The translations under genes and the position numbers were made by a program. The notes under the pieces are model-generated. The model was given only the letters and a program-made list of their open reading frames with translations. It was not told where the DNA came from and made no database searches. Shown here piece after piece: positions 46,301 to 55,078 of a stretch of DNA of 64,000 bases (its first letter is position 1; each line of letters opens with the position of its first letter). This DNA comes from Bordetella genomosp. 11 (GTDB lineage: Bacteria > Pseudomonadota > Gammaproteobacteria > Burkholderiales > Burkholderiaceae_B): contig NZ_NEVS01000004.1 in the NCBI RefSeq assembly GCF_002261215.1, forward strand, positions 1,860,001-1,924,000, given 5' to 3'.

Positions 46301-46661
46301 GCCGCGGCGGGCGACGGCGGTCGCGATCGACGAAGAGGAGTACAGCCTGATTCAGGACTGGCCGCGGCCGGACTCCATCTACGCCGTTATCCCGGCCCTA
46401 GAGCCGGCACCCACGGCGGTGGGCGGCCATGGCGGCGGTCGCGCCAGCGTGACGGTCTCCGAGGACAGCGGCATCGGCGATTGCGCCAAGGTTGTCATTG
46501 ACAGCCATCGGCGCGAGCCGGCCACCGAGCCCGCCAGCCCCGTGAAGCCCTTGCCTTCATCGCCGGCCGCGCGCCTGCCCAAGGCCCCCGATCCCGGCCT
46601 GGTCGCCGCATTGCGCGCGGCGCTGGAGCAACGCCATCGCGGCGAGTGGAATCGCGCCTAG
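43368..46661 (+). CDS. Large alpha-helical protein of unknown function with C-terminal tyrosine motifs
   Basis: I do not recognise this 1,097-residue protein. It has no signal peptide or membrane segment. After a Ser/Thr/Pro-rich N-terminus (residues 1-45) almost all of it is predicted helical and rich in Ala, Arg, Gln and Leu, with recurring segments such as REAGILHASAQR, LEETGILGEIHRL and LQETGIWKHLDQL. A short linker (about 470-500) separates two halves. The C-terminal 130 residues are disordered, Pro/Ser-rich and contain Y969 (NCYKLP), Y992 (EEEYSLI) and Y1005 (DSIYAVI), which resemble tyrosine phosphorylation motifs of secreted effectors. The start is uncertain; ATG 43314 and frames back to 43074 are open. 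It ends in a 4-bp overlap with oxyR. Confidence 0.7.
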   Translation: MPPITGANPAPITLVASSDSIQPSHRAAGTGFKAIQGLTKRIRPWQSATRSTGHAPFTLVRGEFATRTDRAARCRERIADVGALLHGGSPRPLDTDELATLQRSEEKLRGQTRIHCSMRDLMVERAIRAHLPQADARQARRRYKGLIKLRQAVSKAPQGAGPAHDAVRATLQAATALEASAAQVQAIGDAYRSDPGRIVPSARFVQDLIGLLDGMNMLRGHDQDPADFLYPAVKLMHEANRVAHPDAGRVLGNLLRDLGEAGRDDPEGLRAQLKRNRGALDLWLANNSPDSLARDRAAARQGLADQLDVLLDGLAGAARKVLHEELRGQVPGWAREAQRGLFREAGILHASAQRWREREPGQNTGEAILRASPPDAVKMLLEQAANQALGIAAKPAGNLGPLLGQLKSGLDQVAQHIQQALDERQFALHAPAAEIAALRQALMQAVLEETGILGEIHRLNASADAVSTPTTRKSATRDTRPPRTPFTLSGPVDKPLNPTVAKRMKKVEAEARRQVAKLLSACRQAGGKPLPAYRLQALNDIHAALYAVHGESARTVWQRVLTAEARRLKDHDLLALNTGALHAHVSGMASLAAKVADPAHRAASDKLLRDVWTAVRAASASRDAGPVLKAWCATLATPRDMAEGATLPRQVESLRDRIGMLADGTVPVQTLLDAALQSLDNAELKALIHALATVPALAAVPAAAGPAPAGISGVAATLPGQPASPAGAGTLTLRQRLTRYLRGDSARIDANTVVPSSRRIDTRAFLDQLYEAAKGHAEQRMEALRDASITAVRSAVFEQAAFLHTLLDTPQAAAANGPLLGTLERLIADAARHGRLTHEYGERVATEMMGTGFLRTVHGYDVAQDVTRALSRDIAALHMRLQASMDDIGIARFRSSAALGAWRAGAVDYILQETGIWKHLDQLAHRQPRDAATQPDWVAARPSDPFDTPRRGGTRASTKSTRSVDENCYKLPTSLLDRPRRATAVAIDEEEYSLIQDWPRPDSIYAVIPALEPAPTAVGGHGGGRASVTVSEDSGIGDCAKVVIDSHRREPATEPASPVKPLPSSPAARLPKAPDPGLVAALRAALEQRHRGEWNRA

Positions 46662-47641
46662 GGCCGGTTGATACTGGAAAGCGCTTCGCTCTGGTCCTGA
46701 TGCGCGGCGGCCTCGCCTTCCAGCATGCGCACTCCCGGCATGGGCGAGGCATAGACGGCCTGCGCCAGCGCTTCGATGGCGGCCAGCCGCGGAAAGCTGC
46801 GCCGCCAGGCCAGAACCACGCGGCGGTCCGGTACCGGCGCTTCCAGAGGCACGTAGCGCAACAGGCTGTCGCTGGGCGGGTTTTCCGGCACCGCCGAAAC
46901 GGGAAGCACGGTAATGCCGATGCCGGCCGCGACCATGTGGCGGATGGTTTCCAGCGACGAGCCTTCGAAGGTGCGCTGGATACCGTCGCTGGCGGCGGAA
47001 AAACGCGACAGCTCGGGACAGACTTCCAGCACCTGGTCGCGGAAGCAATGTCCGCTGCCCAGCAGCAGCATGGTCTGCTGCTTCAGGTCCTGCGCGGGAA
47101 TGGCCTTGCGGTCGGCCCACGGATGGTCGCGGGGCACGGCCACCAGGAAGGGCTCGTCGTACAGCGGCTGGATCACCAGGCCGGCTTCCGGCAGGGGCAG
47201 CGCCATAATGGCGCAGTCGATCTCGCCCTGACGCAACAGCTCCACCAGCCGCAAGGTGAAATTCTCCTGCAGCAGCAAGGGCATTTGCGGCGTGCGTTCG
47301 ATCTGCACCGGCACCAGCCTGGGCAGCAGGTAAGGTCCGATCGTATGGATGACACCCACGCGCAGAGGCCCGGCCAGCGGATCGTGGCCCTGCCGGGCGA
47401 TCTCCTTGATGCTCGCGCTTTCCTCCAGCACCTTCTGCGCCTGCGCAACGATGCGCTGGCCAATGGGTGTGACGCCGACCTCCGACCCGCCCCGTTCGAA
47501 AATCGTCACGCCCAGTTCGTCCTCAAGCTTGCGTATCGCCACCGACAGCGTGGGCTGGCTGACGAAACAGGCTTCGGCCGCGCGACCGAAATGACGTTCG
47601 CGCGCCACGGCGACGATGTACTTGAGTTCAGTGAGAGTCAT
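46658..47641 (-). CDS. oxyR: Hydrogen peroxide sensor OxyR
   Basis: This 327-residue LysR regulator has redox cysteines C199 and C208 in GSGHCFRDQVLEVC, with the same numbering as E. coli OxyR. The N-terminal helix-turn-helix reads HFGRAAEACFVSQPTLSVAIRKLE. Peroxide forms the C199-C208 disulfide and switches on catalase and peroxidase genes. It lies 50 bp after recG on the same strand, as in several beta- and gammaproteobacteria. Confidence 0.93.
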   Translation of the reverse strand: MTLTELKYIVAVARERHFGRAAEACFVSQPTLSVAIRKLEDELGVTIFERGGSEVGVTPIGQRIVAQAQKVLEESASIKEIARQGHDPLAGPLRVGVIHTIGPYLLPRLVPVQIERTPQMPLLLQENFTLRLVELLRQGEIDCAIMALPLPEAGLVIQPLYDEPFLVAVPRDHPWADRKAIPAQDLKQQTMLLLGSGHCFRDQVLEVCPELSRFSAASDGIQRTFEGSSLETIRHMVAAGIGITVLPVSAVPENPPSDSLLRYVPLEAPVPDRRVVLAWRRSFPRLAAIEALAQAVYASPMPGVRMLEGEAAAHQDQSEALSSINRP

Positions 47642-47691
47642 GGTGCGGCTTCCCTATCATGCCGCTCGCGCGGCGCATTGAGTCACGGTCT

Positions 47692-49785
47692 TCACGTACG
47701 CAGGAAATCCTCGCGGCCGCGCATCCAGCGCGCCAGGTGCGCCTGTACGGCCTCGGCATGTTCCCCGCGCAGCCAGGCGGCGGCCTCGCGGGCCTGTTCG
47801 GCGATGTCCGCGTCCAGTTCGATATCGGCGAAACGCAGCAGCGCCAGGCCGGATTGCCGGGTTCCCAGGAATTCCCCCGGCCCACGCTGCACCAGGTCGC
47901 GCCGCGCGATTTCGAATCCATCGGAGGTCTCGAACATCGCGCGCAGGCGCTCCCGCGCGATGCGCGACAGCGGCGCCTGGTACAGCAGCACGCAGACCGA
48001 CTCGGCGGTCCCCCGCCCCACACGGCCGCGCAGCTGGTGCAATTGCGCCAGGCCGAAGCGCTCCGCATGTTCGATCACCATGAGCGAGGCATTGGGCACG
48101 TCCACACCGACCTCGATCACCGTGGTGGCGACCAGCACGTCGACCCGCCCTTCGCGAAAGGCCTGCATCACCTCGGCCTTCTCGTTCTGCGGCAGGCGCC
48201 CGTGGACCAGCCCGATGCGCAGGTCGGGAAGATCGGCGCGCATGGCCTCGTAGGTATCGACGGCCGTTTGCAATTCCAGCGCTTCGCTTTCCTCGACCAG
48301 CGGACACACCCAGTACGCCTGCCGTCCGGCGCGGGCGGCCTGGGCAATATGGGCGATGACTTCCTCGCGTCGGCCGTCGTTCACCAGCTTGGTCACGACC
48401 GGGGTGCGGCCGGGCGGCAATTCGTCGATCACCGACACATCCAGGTCGGCGAAGAAGGTCATGGCCAGCGTGCGCGGAATCGGCGTCGCGCTCATGTTCA
48501 GCTGGTGCGGCACGATGCGTCCGCGCGCGGACTCGCCCTTGCGATTCAGGGCCAGGCGCTGGCCCACCCCGAAGCGATGCTGTTCGTCCACGATGGACAG
48601 GCCCAGGCGCTGGAATGCCACATGGTCCTGGATCAGCGCCTGGGTGCCGACCACCAGCTGGGCGCTGCCGTCCGCCACGGCGGCCGCCGCCTCGCGCCGT
48701 GCCTTCGCCCCCAGGCTGCCGCTCAGCCAGGCCACCCGCACGCCCAGCGGCTGCAACCAATCGACGAGCTTGCGGAAATGCTGCTCGGCCAGGATTTCCG
48801 TCGGCGCCATCAGCGCCACCTGCGCGCCCGCTTCCATGGCCTGTGCCGCGGCGATGGCGGCGACGACGGTCTTGCCGCTGCCGACATCGCCTTGCAGCAG
48901 GCGATGCATGGGAAAGGGACGGGCGAGATCCCCGGCGATTTCCGCCACGACACGCTGCTGGGCACCCGTCAGCGCGAAGGGCAAGGCGCCGTACAGCCGC
49001 GCGACCAGCCCGTCCGCATCGCCGGATGGCGCCAGCGGCAAGGCCTTATGCGTGCGGCGGGCCGCCCGCGCGGCGGCCAGGGACAATTGCTGGGCCAGGA
49101 GTTCGTCGAACTTGATGCGCCGCCATGCCGGATGCGCCCGCTCCACCAGTTCGTGCTCCGACACGCCGGGCGGCGGCGCGTGCAGCACGCGTATCGACTC
49201 GTCGAACGGCGCCAGGCCATAGCGCTCCCGTAGCCCGGCCGGCAGGGTGTCGGCAAGATCGGCCTGCGCCAAGGCCTGGCCGATCGCCTTGCGCAGCACC
49301 GTCTGGTGCAGGCCCTCGGTAGTCGGGTAGACCGGGGTCAGCGCCGTGGCCAGGGGCGCGTCCGCGCTGGTCATGCGCGGATGCACCATTTCCCTGCCGA
49401 AGAGTCCGCCGCGCACCTCGCCGCGTGCGCGCAGGCGGCGCCCGACCGTCAGCTGGCGCTGCTGGCTGGGATAGAAGTTGAGCCAGCGCAATTGCAGTTC
49501 GCCGCTATCGTCGGCGATCGCCGCCGTCAATTGACGGCGCGGCCGGTACTGCACCTCGCAGCGCGTGATTTCCCCTTCCACCTGGGCGCTGAAGCCGGGC
49601 CGCAAGGCGGAAATCGGGGTGATCCGCGTTTCATCCTCGTAGCGCAGGGGCAGGTGCAGGATCAGGTCGGCCGGCTCGAACAGGCCCAGGGCGTGCAGGC
49701 GGCGCGTGATGGCGTCGCCGCGCGCGGGCGACGCGGCATCGGCCGTCGATGCGCGGGCCTTGCCCGGGGCCGCGGCGGCAGGCAT
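47692..49785 (-). CDS. recG: ATP-dependent DNA helicase RecG
   Basis: This 697-residue helicase remodels stalled replication forks and branched DNA. It has an N-terminal wedge/OB domain (about residues 60-200), Walker A GDVGSGKT, the DEQH box VDEQHRFGV, and the C-terminal motifs TTVIEVGVDVPNA and QLRGRVGRG. Length matches family (about 690). It lies between ridA (42 bp upstream) and oxyR on the same strand. Confidence 0.95.
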   Translation of the reverse strand: MPAAAAPGKARASTADAASPARGDAITRRLHALGLFEPADLILHLPLRYEDETRITPISALRPGFSAQVEGEITRCEVQYRPRRQLTAAIADDSGELQLRWLNFYPSQQRQLTVGRRLRARGEVRGGLFGREMVHPRMTSADAPLATALTPVYPTTEGLHQTVLRKAIGQALAQADLADTLPAGLRERYGLAPFDESIRVLHAPPPGVSEHELVERAHPAWRRIKFDELLAQQLSLAAARAARRTHKALPLAPSGDADGLVARLYGALPFALTGAQQRVVAEIAGDLARPFPMHRLLQGDVGSGKTVVAAIAAAQAMEAGAQVALMAPTEILAEQHFRKLVDWLQPLGVRVAWLSGSLGAKARREAAAAVADGSAQLVVGTQALIQDHVAFQRLGLSIVDEQHRFGVGQRLALNRKGESARGRIVPHQLNMSATPIPRTLAMTFFADLDVSVIDELPPGRTPVVTKLVNDGRREEVIAHIAQAARAGRQAYWVCPLVEESEALELQTAVDTYEAMRADLPDLRIGLVHGRLPQNEKAEVMQAFREGRVDVLVATTVIEVGVDVPNASLMVIEHAERFGLAQLHQLRGRVGRGTAESVCVLLYQAPLSRIARERLRAMFETSDGFEIARRDLVQRGPGEFLGTRQSGLALLRFADIELDADIAEQAREAAAWLRGEHAEAVQAHLARWMRGREDFLRT

Positions 49786-49827
49786 GGCGATGATTACCGT
49801 ACTGGAAGCGGAAAACGGATCGCGTCC

Positions 49828-50214
49828 TCAGACAACGACAACGGCTTCCACTTCGAACTGCGCGCCCTTGGGCAGGCTGGCGACGCCCACGGTCGACCGC
49901 GCCGGGTAAGGCTGGGGGAAGATATCTTCCATGATGGTGTTGACCGTGCCGAATTTGCCCAGGTCCGTCAGGAACAACGTCAGCTTGACGACGTTCTCCT
50001 TGCCGCCGCCGGCGGCTTGCACCACCGCCAGCATATTGGCGAAAGCCTGCTTGACCTGGCCTTCGAAGCTTTCGGACACCAGCTCGCCGTTATGCGGCTC
50101 CAGGCCGATCTGCCCCGACAGATAAACCGTCTTGGACCCGGTCACGGCCACGGCCTGCGAGTAAGGGCCGACAGCCTTGGGCGCGTCATGGGTGTGGATG
50201 ATTTGCTTGTTCAT
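49828..50214 (-). CDS. ridA: RidA-family enamine/imine deaminase
   Basis: This 128-residue YjgF/RidA protein has GPYSQAV at the N-terminus, YLSGQIGL, and the conserved arginine in YPARSTVGVASLPKGAQFEVEAV. RidA hydrolyses reactive 2-aminoacrylate and related enamines. CGGAG precedes ATG 50214. It is likely the first gene of ridA-recG-oxyR. Confidence 0.93.
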   Translation of the reverse strand: MNKQIIHTHDAPKAVGPYSQAVAVTGSKTVYLSGQIGLEPHNGELVSESFEGQVKQAFANMLAVVQAAGGGKENVVKLTLFLTDLGKFGTVNTIMEDIFPQPYPARSTVGVASLPKGAQFEVEAVVVV

Positions 50215-50273
50215 GGTGGCTCCGCGCGCGAAAGACATAGGAAAACTTCTATCGAAGTTTAATCACCCATAGG

Positions 50274-51194
50274 CTACCGCGAAAGCCCCGCATGATGCGC
50301 CAGCGACGCGATATGTTCACGCTCCCGTAACAATATTTCGTAAAGCGTCTGGGCCGCGAGCGGCAGCGTGCGTCCGCTGCGCTTGACCAGATAGAGCGCC
50401 CGGGTTGGCACCTTGCCCGCCAGCGGGCGGATGGCCAGGCCGGGCCGCTGGAAATGGAACAGCGTCATCGCCGGCACGAGACTGACCCCCAGGCCGGAAG
50501 CCACCAGGCCCATGACCGTGGCCAGGTGTTCGACCTCCACCAGGGGGCGCAGCTTGCGCCGGCCCAGGGCGGCATCCAGGTGCTGCCGGACGCTGCTGTT
50601 GCGGGCCAGCTGGATCAGCGGCCATTTGGCGATCTGCGCCAGGGTCGCGTCCGGCTGGGCGGCCAGGGGGTGGTCGGCGCGGCAGACGAGATGGAAGCGG
50701 TCCGCATGCAGGAACTCGCTGTCCAGGTCCGTCATATCGGCGCGCCGCGAGGCCACCGCGAAATCCACCTCGCCGTCGCGCACCATGTCCAGGCAGGGAT
50801 CCAGCAAAGCGTCGCGCAGCGTCAGCGCGATGCCGGGATAGCGCCGATGGAAATCCGCCAGGATGTCGGGCAGCCATCCGGCCGCCAGCGACGGCAGCGC
50901 CGCCATTGCCACGCGCCCGCGGCGCCGCGCCGCGTGGTCGCGCAGGTCCTCCATGACCATGTCGAAGTCCGCCAGCAGGCGCCGCGCGGAGGTCTCCAGC
51001 ACGCGGCCCTCCGCGGTGAGCTCGACGTGCCGCGTGGTGCGGTCGAACAGCCGCATGCCGGCGTCGTCCTCGATCGCGCGGATAAGGGCGCTGAAGGCGG
51101 GCTGCGTCAAATGGCAGCGCTGCGCCGCCCGGGTGAAGTGCTTCTCTTCCGCCAGGGCGACGAAGGCGCGCAGGTGCCGGGCCGATAGATTCAT
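50274..51194 (-). CDS. LysR-family regulator divergent from the AtuA-like operon
   Basis: This 306-residue LTTR has the helix-turn-helix HLRAFVALAEEKHFTRAAQRCHLTQPAFSALIRAIE and an effector domain (GRVAMAALPSLAAGWLPDILADFH). It diverges from the AtuA-like genes across 91 bp that contain an A/T-rich stretch around an ATCGAT palindrome near 51210. It most likely controls that operon, including its Bug receptor. Confidence 0.88.
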   Translation of the reverse strand: MNLSARHLRAFVALAEEKHFTRAAQRCHLTQPAFSALIRAIEDDAGMRLFDRTTRHVELTAEGRVLETSARRLLADFDMVMEDLRDHAARRRGRVAMAALPSLAAGWLPDILADFHRRYPGIALTLRDALLDPCLDMVRDGEVDFAVASRRADMTDLDSEFLHADRFHLVCRADHPLAAQPDATLAQIAKWPLIQLARNSSVRQHLDAALGRRKLRPLVEVEHLATVMGLVASGLGVSLVPAMTLFHFQRPGLAIRPLAGKVPTRALYLVKRSGRTLPLAAQTLYEILLREREHIASLAHHAGLSR

Positions 51195-51285
51195 GGGTTT
51201 TCTGTATCAATCGATCTTTTATTTCTATTTTACGTATGAACGGCGGCTCCCTATAGTGGCCGGGGAGACACCCTCAAAAAAAGCC

Positions 51286-52689
51286 ATGCCGGATACCCAC
51301 ACGCCCGCCCGTACCCCCACCGCCGGTACGCCGCCGCCCCTGCTGATCGGCTGCGCCTCTGGCTTTTCCGGCGACCGCACCGACGGCGCGGGCCCGGTGG
51401 TCGACACGCTGGCCGCGCGGGGCGGCGGCACGCTGATTTTCGAAACCCTGGCCGAACGTACGCTGGCGCTGGCCCAACTGGCCCGCCAGCAGGATCCGCG
51501 GGCCGGCTACGAGCCCCTGCTGGACGAACTGGTCGGCCCGATACTCGCGCGCTGCCACGCGCACGGCATACGCATCGTCAGCAACTTCGGCGCGGCCAAT
51601 CCCTCGGGCGCGGCGCGGCGCATTGCCGAACTGGCGCGCGCCCAAGGCCTGCCCGCACCGCGCATCGCGATCATCCACGGCGACGATCTTGCCTCGCCGC
51701 GGCAGCGCGCGCTGCTGCGTGAACAACTGGGCCCGCGCATGGACGACATGGACATCGTCAGCGCCAATGCCTACCTGGGCGGCGCCGACATCGCCGCGGC
51801 CCTGCGCGCGGGCGCCGACATCGTCGTGGCGGGCCGCGTGGCCGATCCGTCGTTGACGGTGGGGCCGGCGCTGGCGCACTTCGGCTGGCGCGAGGACGAT
51901 TGGGAAAAGCTGGGCCGGGCCACCATGGCCGGCCACATGCTGGAATGCGGCACGCAGGTCACGGGCGGCTATTTCGCCGTGCCGGGCCTGAAAGATGTCG
52001 ACGGCCTGCACGAGACAGGCTTTCCGATCGCGGAAATTTCCGCCGACGGCGACTTCGTCGTCGGCAAGGCCACGGGCACGGGCGGCCGCGTGGACGCGCG
52101 CACGGTCAAGGAACAACTGCTGTATGAGGTCCACGATCCCGCGCGCTACCTGACGCCGGACGTCGTCGCGGACCTCAGCCGGGCGCAGGTCGTGGAGCTG
52201 GGAGCCGACCGCGTCCAGCTGCGCGGCATTACCGGCCACGCGCGTCCGGACACGTTGAAGGTCAACATATGCCATCGCGGCGGCTGGCTGGGCGAAGCCG
52301 AGATTTCCTACGCCGGCGTGCAGGCCGAGGCCCGCGCGCGGCTGGCCGCCGACATCGTGCGCCGCCGCCTGGGCAGCGCCCTGCCGCTGCGCATCGATCT
52401 GATCGGGGCGATCAGCATCCTTGACAGCGACGACGGCGCCTTGCGCGGCGCCCTGCCCGACCGCCACGCGCGCGACGTCAGGCTGCGCGTGGCCGGCACG
52501 CATGCCGATCGCGCCGTTGCCGAACGCGTGCTGCGCGAAGTCACGGCGCTGTATTGCTGCGGTCCGGCCGGCGGCGGCGGCGTGCGCACCGCCCTGCGGC
52601 CGCGCCTGAACATGGTGTCATGCGCCATCGACCGGAACGCCGTGCCCGGCGGCTGGCGCATGTTCGACGCCGACGAGGACGCGCGATGA
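51286..52689 (+). CDS. AtuA-like (DUF1446) acyclic terpene utilisation family protein, large part
   Basis: This 467-residue protein has the DUF1446/AtuA core: IGCASGFSGDRTDGAGPVVDTL, IRIVSNFGAANPSGAARRI, ADIVVAGRVADPSLTVGPA and GHMLECGTQVTGGYF. AtuA is essential for citronellol/geraniol breakdown in Pseudomonas, but its reaction is unclear, and many homologues lie outside terpene clusters. It overlaps the next gene by four bases (ATGA). No geranyl-CoA carboxylase is nearby, so another hydroxy- or branched acid is likelier. Confidence 0.82.
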   Translation: MPDTHTPARTPTAGTPPPLLIGCASGFSGDRTDGAGPVVDTLAARGGGTLIFETLAERTLALAQLARQQDPRAGYEPLLDELVGPILARCHAHGIRIVSNFGAANPSGAARRIAELARAQGLPAPRIAIIHGDDLASPRQRALLREQLGPRMDDMDIVSANAYLGGADIAAALRAGADIVVAGRVADPSLTVGPALAHFGWREDDWEKLGRATMAGHMLECGTQVTGGYFAVPGLKDVDGLHETGFPIAEISADGDFVVGKATGTGGRVDARTVKEQLLYEVHDPARYLTPDVVADLSRAQVVELGADRVQLRGITGHARPDTLKVNICHRGGWLGEAEISYAGVQAEARARLAADIVRRRLGSALPLRIDLIGAISILDSDDGALRGALPDRHARDVRLRVAGTHADRAVAERVLREVTALYCCGPAGGGGVRTALRPRLNMVSCAIDRNAVPGGWRMFDADEDAR

Positions 52690-53081
52690 ATCAGCCATTC
52701 GTACCTCTTTACCGCCTGGCGCACAGCCGTTCCGGGGATAAGGGCGATATCTCGAACCTGAGCCTGATCGCCTGGGATCCGGAATGCTACGACGTGATCG
52801 CGGCCTATGTGACTGCCGATCGCGTGCGCGATTGGTTCGCCTACCGCCGGCCGCACGCCGTCACGCGCTACCTGCTCCCCACGCTGCACGCGATGAATTT
52901 CGTGCTGGAAGGCGTACTGGACGGCGGCGTGAACGATGCGCTGAACCTGGACGCCCACGGCAAGTCGCTGTCCTTCCAGCTGCTGGACCTGCCCGTCCCG
53001 GTGCCCTCCGCGCTGGCGGCGCGCCTGCCCGACGTACCCGGCGACGCCTGGCCTTTCCAGGACGCTTCGCATCACCCATGA
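52686..53081 (+). CDS. AtuA-related small protein
   Basis: This 131-residue protein starts LYRLAHSRSGDKGDISNLSLIAWDPE, which matches the C-terminal domain found fused to AtuA in some bacteria (AtuA-like ferredoxin-fold group). Here it is a separate gene, translationally coupled to the large part. The two probably form one enzyme. Function is not known beyond this link. Confidence 0.8.
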   Translation: MNQPFVPLYRLAHSRSGDKGDISNLSLIAWDPECYDVIAAYVTADRVRDWFAYRRPHAVTRYLLPTLHAMNFVLEGVLDGGVNDALNLDAHGKSLSFQLLDLPVPVPSALAARLPDVPGDAWPFQDASHHP

Positions 53082-53149
53082 ATCCGCGGATCGCGCGCGG
53101 GCAAACCTCAATCACGCGACACACCCACGAAAAACCAAGGAGACACACA

Positions 53150-54118
53150 ATGAAAATCCGTGCCCTGCCGGCTTTGGCCGCCCTGATCGCGGCCGGCTGC
53201 GCGCCGCTGGCGGCGTCCGCCCAGGACTTCCCCAATCGCCCCATCACCTTCGTCGTTCCCTTCGCCGCGGGTAGCGCCACCGACCAGATCGCCCGCGCCC
53301 TGGCCCAGGGCGTTACGGAGCAGACCGGCCAGGCCGTGGTCATCGAGGACAAGCCCGGTGCCAGCGCGATGATAGGCGCGCAGGATGTCGCCCGCGCCAA
53401 GCCGGACGGCTACCGGGTGCTGATCACCACCAACACCACGCATGCGGCCAACGAGCACCTGTACAAGCGCCTGCAATACGATCCGGTCAAGGACTTCGCG
53501 CCTCTGACGTTGCTGGGCAAGGGCAGCCAGATCATGGTGGTCAACCCGTCCTTCCCGGCGAAAACCGTGGGGGAATTCCTGGCCCTGGCGCGCAAGGAGC
53601 CCGGCAAGCTGAGTTTCGGCAGCGGCAGTTCCAGCAGCCGCATCGCCGGCGAATTGCTGCAGCAAATGGCCAACGTGAAGCTGCTGCACGTGCCTTACAA
53701 GAGCAATCCCCTGGCCCTGACCGATCTGCTGGGCGGCCAGATCAGCACCATGATTACCGACATGGCGACCGGCCTGCCGCAGGTCCAGTCCGGCAAGCTG
53801 CGCGCATTGGGCGTGACCACGCTGAAACGTTCGCCGCTGGCGCCTGACGTTCCCACGATCGCGGAATCGGGCGTGCCCGGCTATGAAATGGGATATTGGT
53901 TTGCTGCCTACGCACCGGCCGGGACCCCCGACGACGTGGTCAAGCGCTTGAATGCCCTGCTGACCAAGGCCACCGAAGGCGCTGCCGCCAAGCAGTTCTA
54001 CAGCAGCACCGGCACCGAGCCCGCCACCTCGACCCCGGCGGAACTGGCCGCCTTCCAGCAAGCGGAATCGAAAAAGTGGCAGACCATCATCAAGCAGGCC
54101 GGCATCGAACCGGAATAA
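53150..54118 (+). CDS. Bug/TctC-family periplasmic receptor in the AtuA-like operon
   Basis: This 322-residue Bug receptor has a signal peptide with a Cys (ALIAAGCAPLAASA), which may be either a Sec or a lipoprotein signal, and the signature VVPFAAGSATDQIARALAQ. AAGGAG precedes ATG 53150. It follows the AtuA-like pair by 69 bp and should bind the carboxylate that these enzymes act on. Confidence 0.87.
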   Translation: MKIRALPALAALIAAGCAPLAASAQDFPNRPITFVVPFAAGSATDQIARALAQGVTEQTGQAVVIEDKPGASAMIGAQDVARAKPDGYRVLITTNTTHAANEHLYKRLQYDPVKDFAPLTLLGKGSQIMVVNPSFPAKTVGEFLALARKEPGKLSFGSGSSSSRIAGELLQQMANVKLLHVPYKSNPLALTDLLGGQISTMITDMATGLPQVQSGKLRALGVTTLKRSPLAPDVPTIAESGVPGYEMGYWFAAYAPAGTPDDVVKRLNALLTKATEGAAAKQFYSSTGTEPATSTPAELAAFQQAESKKWQTIIKQAGIEPE

Positions 54119-54301
54119 TGGCCGCACCGCGCCGGCAGATCGCGGCGCGGGAACAATGAACGGACACCCGCCCGAGCCGGCGGGATCGCGCAGAAACGAA
54201 AAGGCCGGCGATATGACCGGCGCCTCAGGCCTGGACTTGGTCCAGCCCGCGGGCGCCGACCCTATCGCCGGCCCTTGCATCGTGCCGCCAATAAACGCGG
54301 C

Positions 54302-55078
54302 TTATTTTTCCACGAAGGCGCGTTCGACCACGTAGTCCCCCGGCTGGCCCACGCCGGGAGAAACGGTGAATCCCCGCTTGTCCAGCATGGCGCTGATGTC
54401 GGCCAGCATATGCGGGCTGCCGCAGATCATGGCGCGGTCGGTTTCCGGGTTCAACGGCGGCAGGCCGATGTCCTGGAACAGCTTGCCGCTGTCGACCAGT
54501 TCGGTAATCCGGCCCTGGTTGCGGAAGGGTTCCCGCGTGACCGTCGGGTAGTACACCAGCTTGCCGTTGACCATGTCGCCGAAGAACTCGTTGGCCGGCA
54601 GTTCGTTCTGGATATAGTCGGCGTAGGCCAGTTCGCTCTTCCAGCGCACGCCATGGACCAGGATGACCTTTTCGAAGCGTTCGTAGACGTCCGGGTCCTT
54701 GATGATGCTCATGAACGGCGCCAGGCCGGTGCCCGTGCCGAACAGGTACAGGTTCTTGCCCGGCTTCAGGTCATGGACGACCAGCGTGCCCACCGGCTTG
54801 CGGCTGACCAGGATGGTGTCGCCTTCCTTCAAATGCTGCAGGCGCGACGTCAATGGGCCATCGGGCACCTTGATGCTGAGAAATTCCAGGTTTTCCTCGT
54901 AGTTCGCGCTGGCGATGCTGTAGGCGCGCAGCAAGGGCTTGCCCTCGACTTCCAGCCCGATCATGACGAAATGACCGTTATGGAAACGCAGCGCCGCATC
55001 GCGGGTGGTCTTGAAGGAAAACAGGGTGTCGTTCCAGTGGTGCACGCTCAGGACGCGCTCGGTATTGAAGGCTGCCAT
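54302..55078 (-). CDS. fpr: Ferredoxin/flavodoxin-NADP reductase
   Basis: This 258-residue FAD enzyme transfers electrons between NADPH and ferredoxin or flavodoxin. It has the FAD-binding RAYSIAS and the NADP-binding GTGTGLAPFMSII, with the C-terminal GYVVERAFVEK-type ending of bacterial subclass FNRs (here GDYVVERAFVEK). Length matches E. coli Fpr (248). ATG 55078 fits the family N-terminus. An A/T-rich promoter region lies upstream. Confidence 0.92.
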   Translation of the reverse strand: MAAFNTERVLSVHHWNDTLFSFKTTRDAALRFHNGHFVMIGLEVEGKPLLRAYSIASANYEENLEFLSIKVPDGPLTSRLQHLKEGDTILVSRKPVGTLVVHDLKPGKNLYLFGTGTGLAPFMSIIKDPDVYERFEKVILVHGVRWKSELAYADYIQNELPANEFFGDMVNGKLVYYPTVTREPFRNQGRITELVDSGKLFQDIGLPPLNPETDRAMICGSPHMLADISAMLDKRGFTVSPGVGQPGDYVVERAFVEK

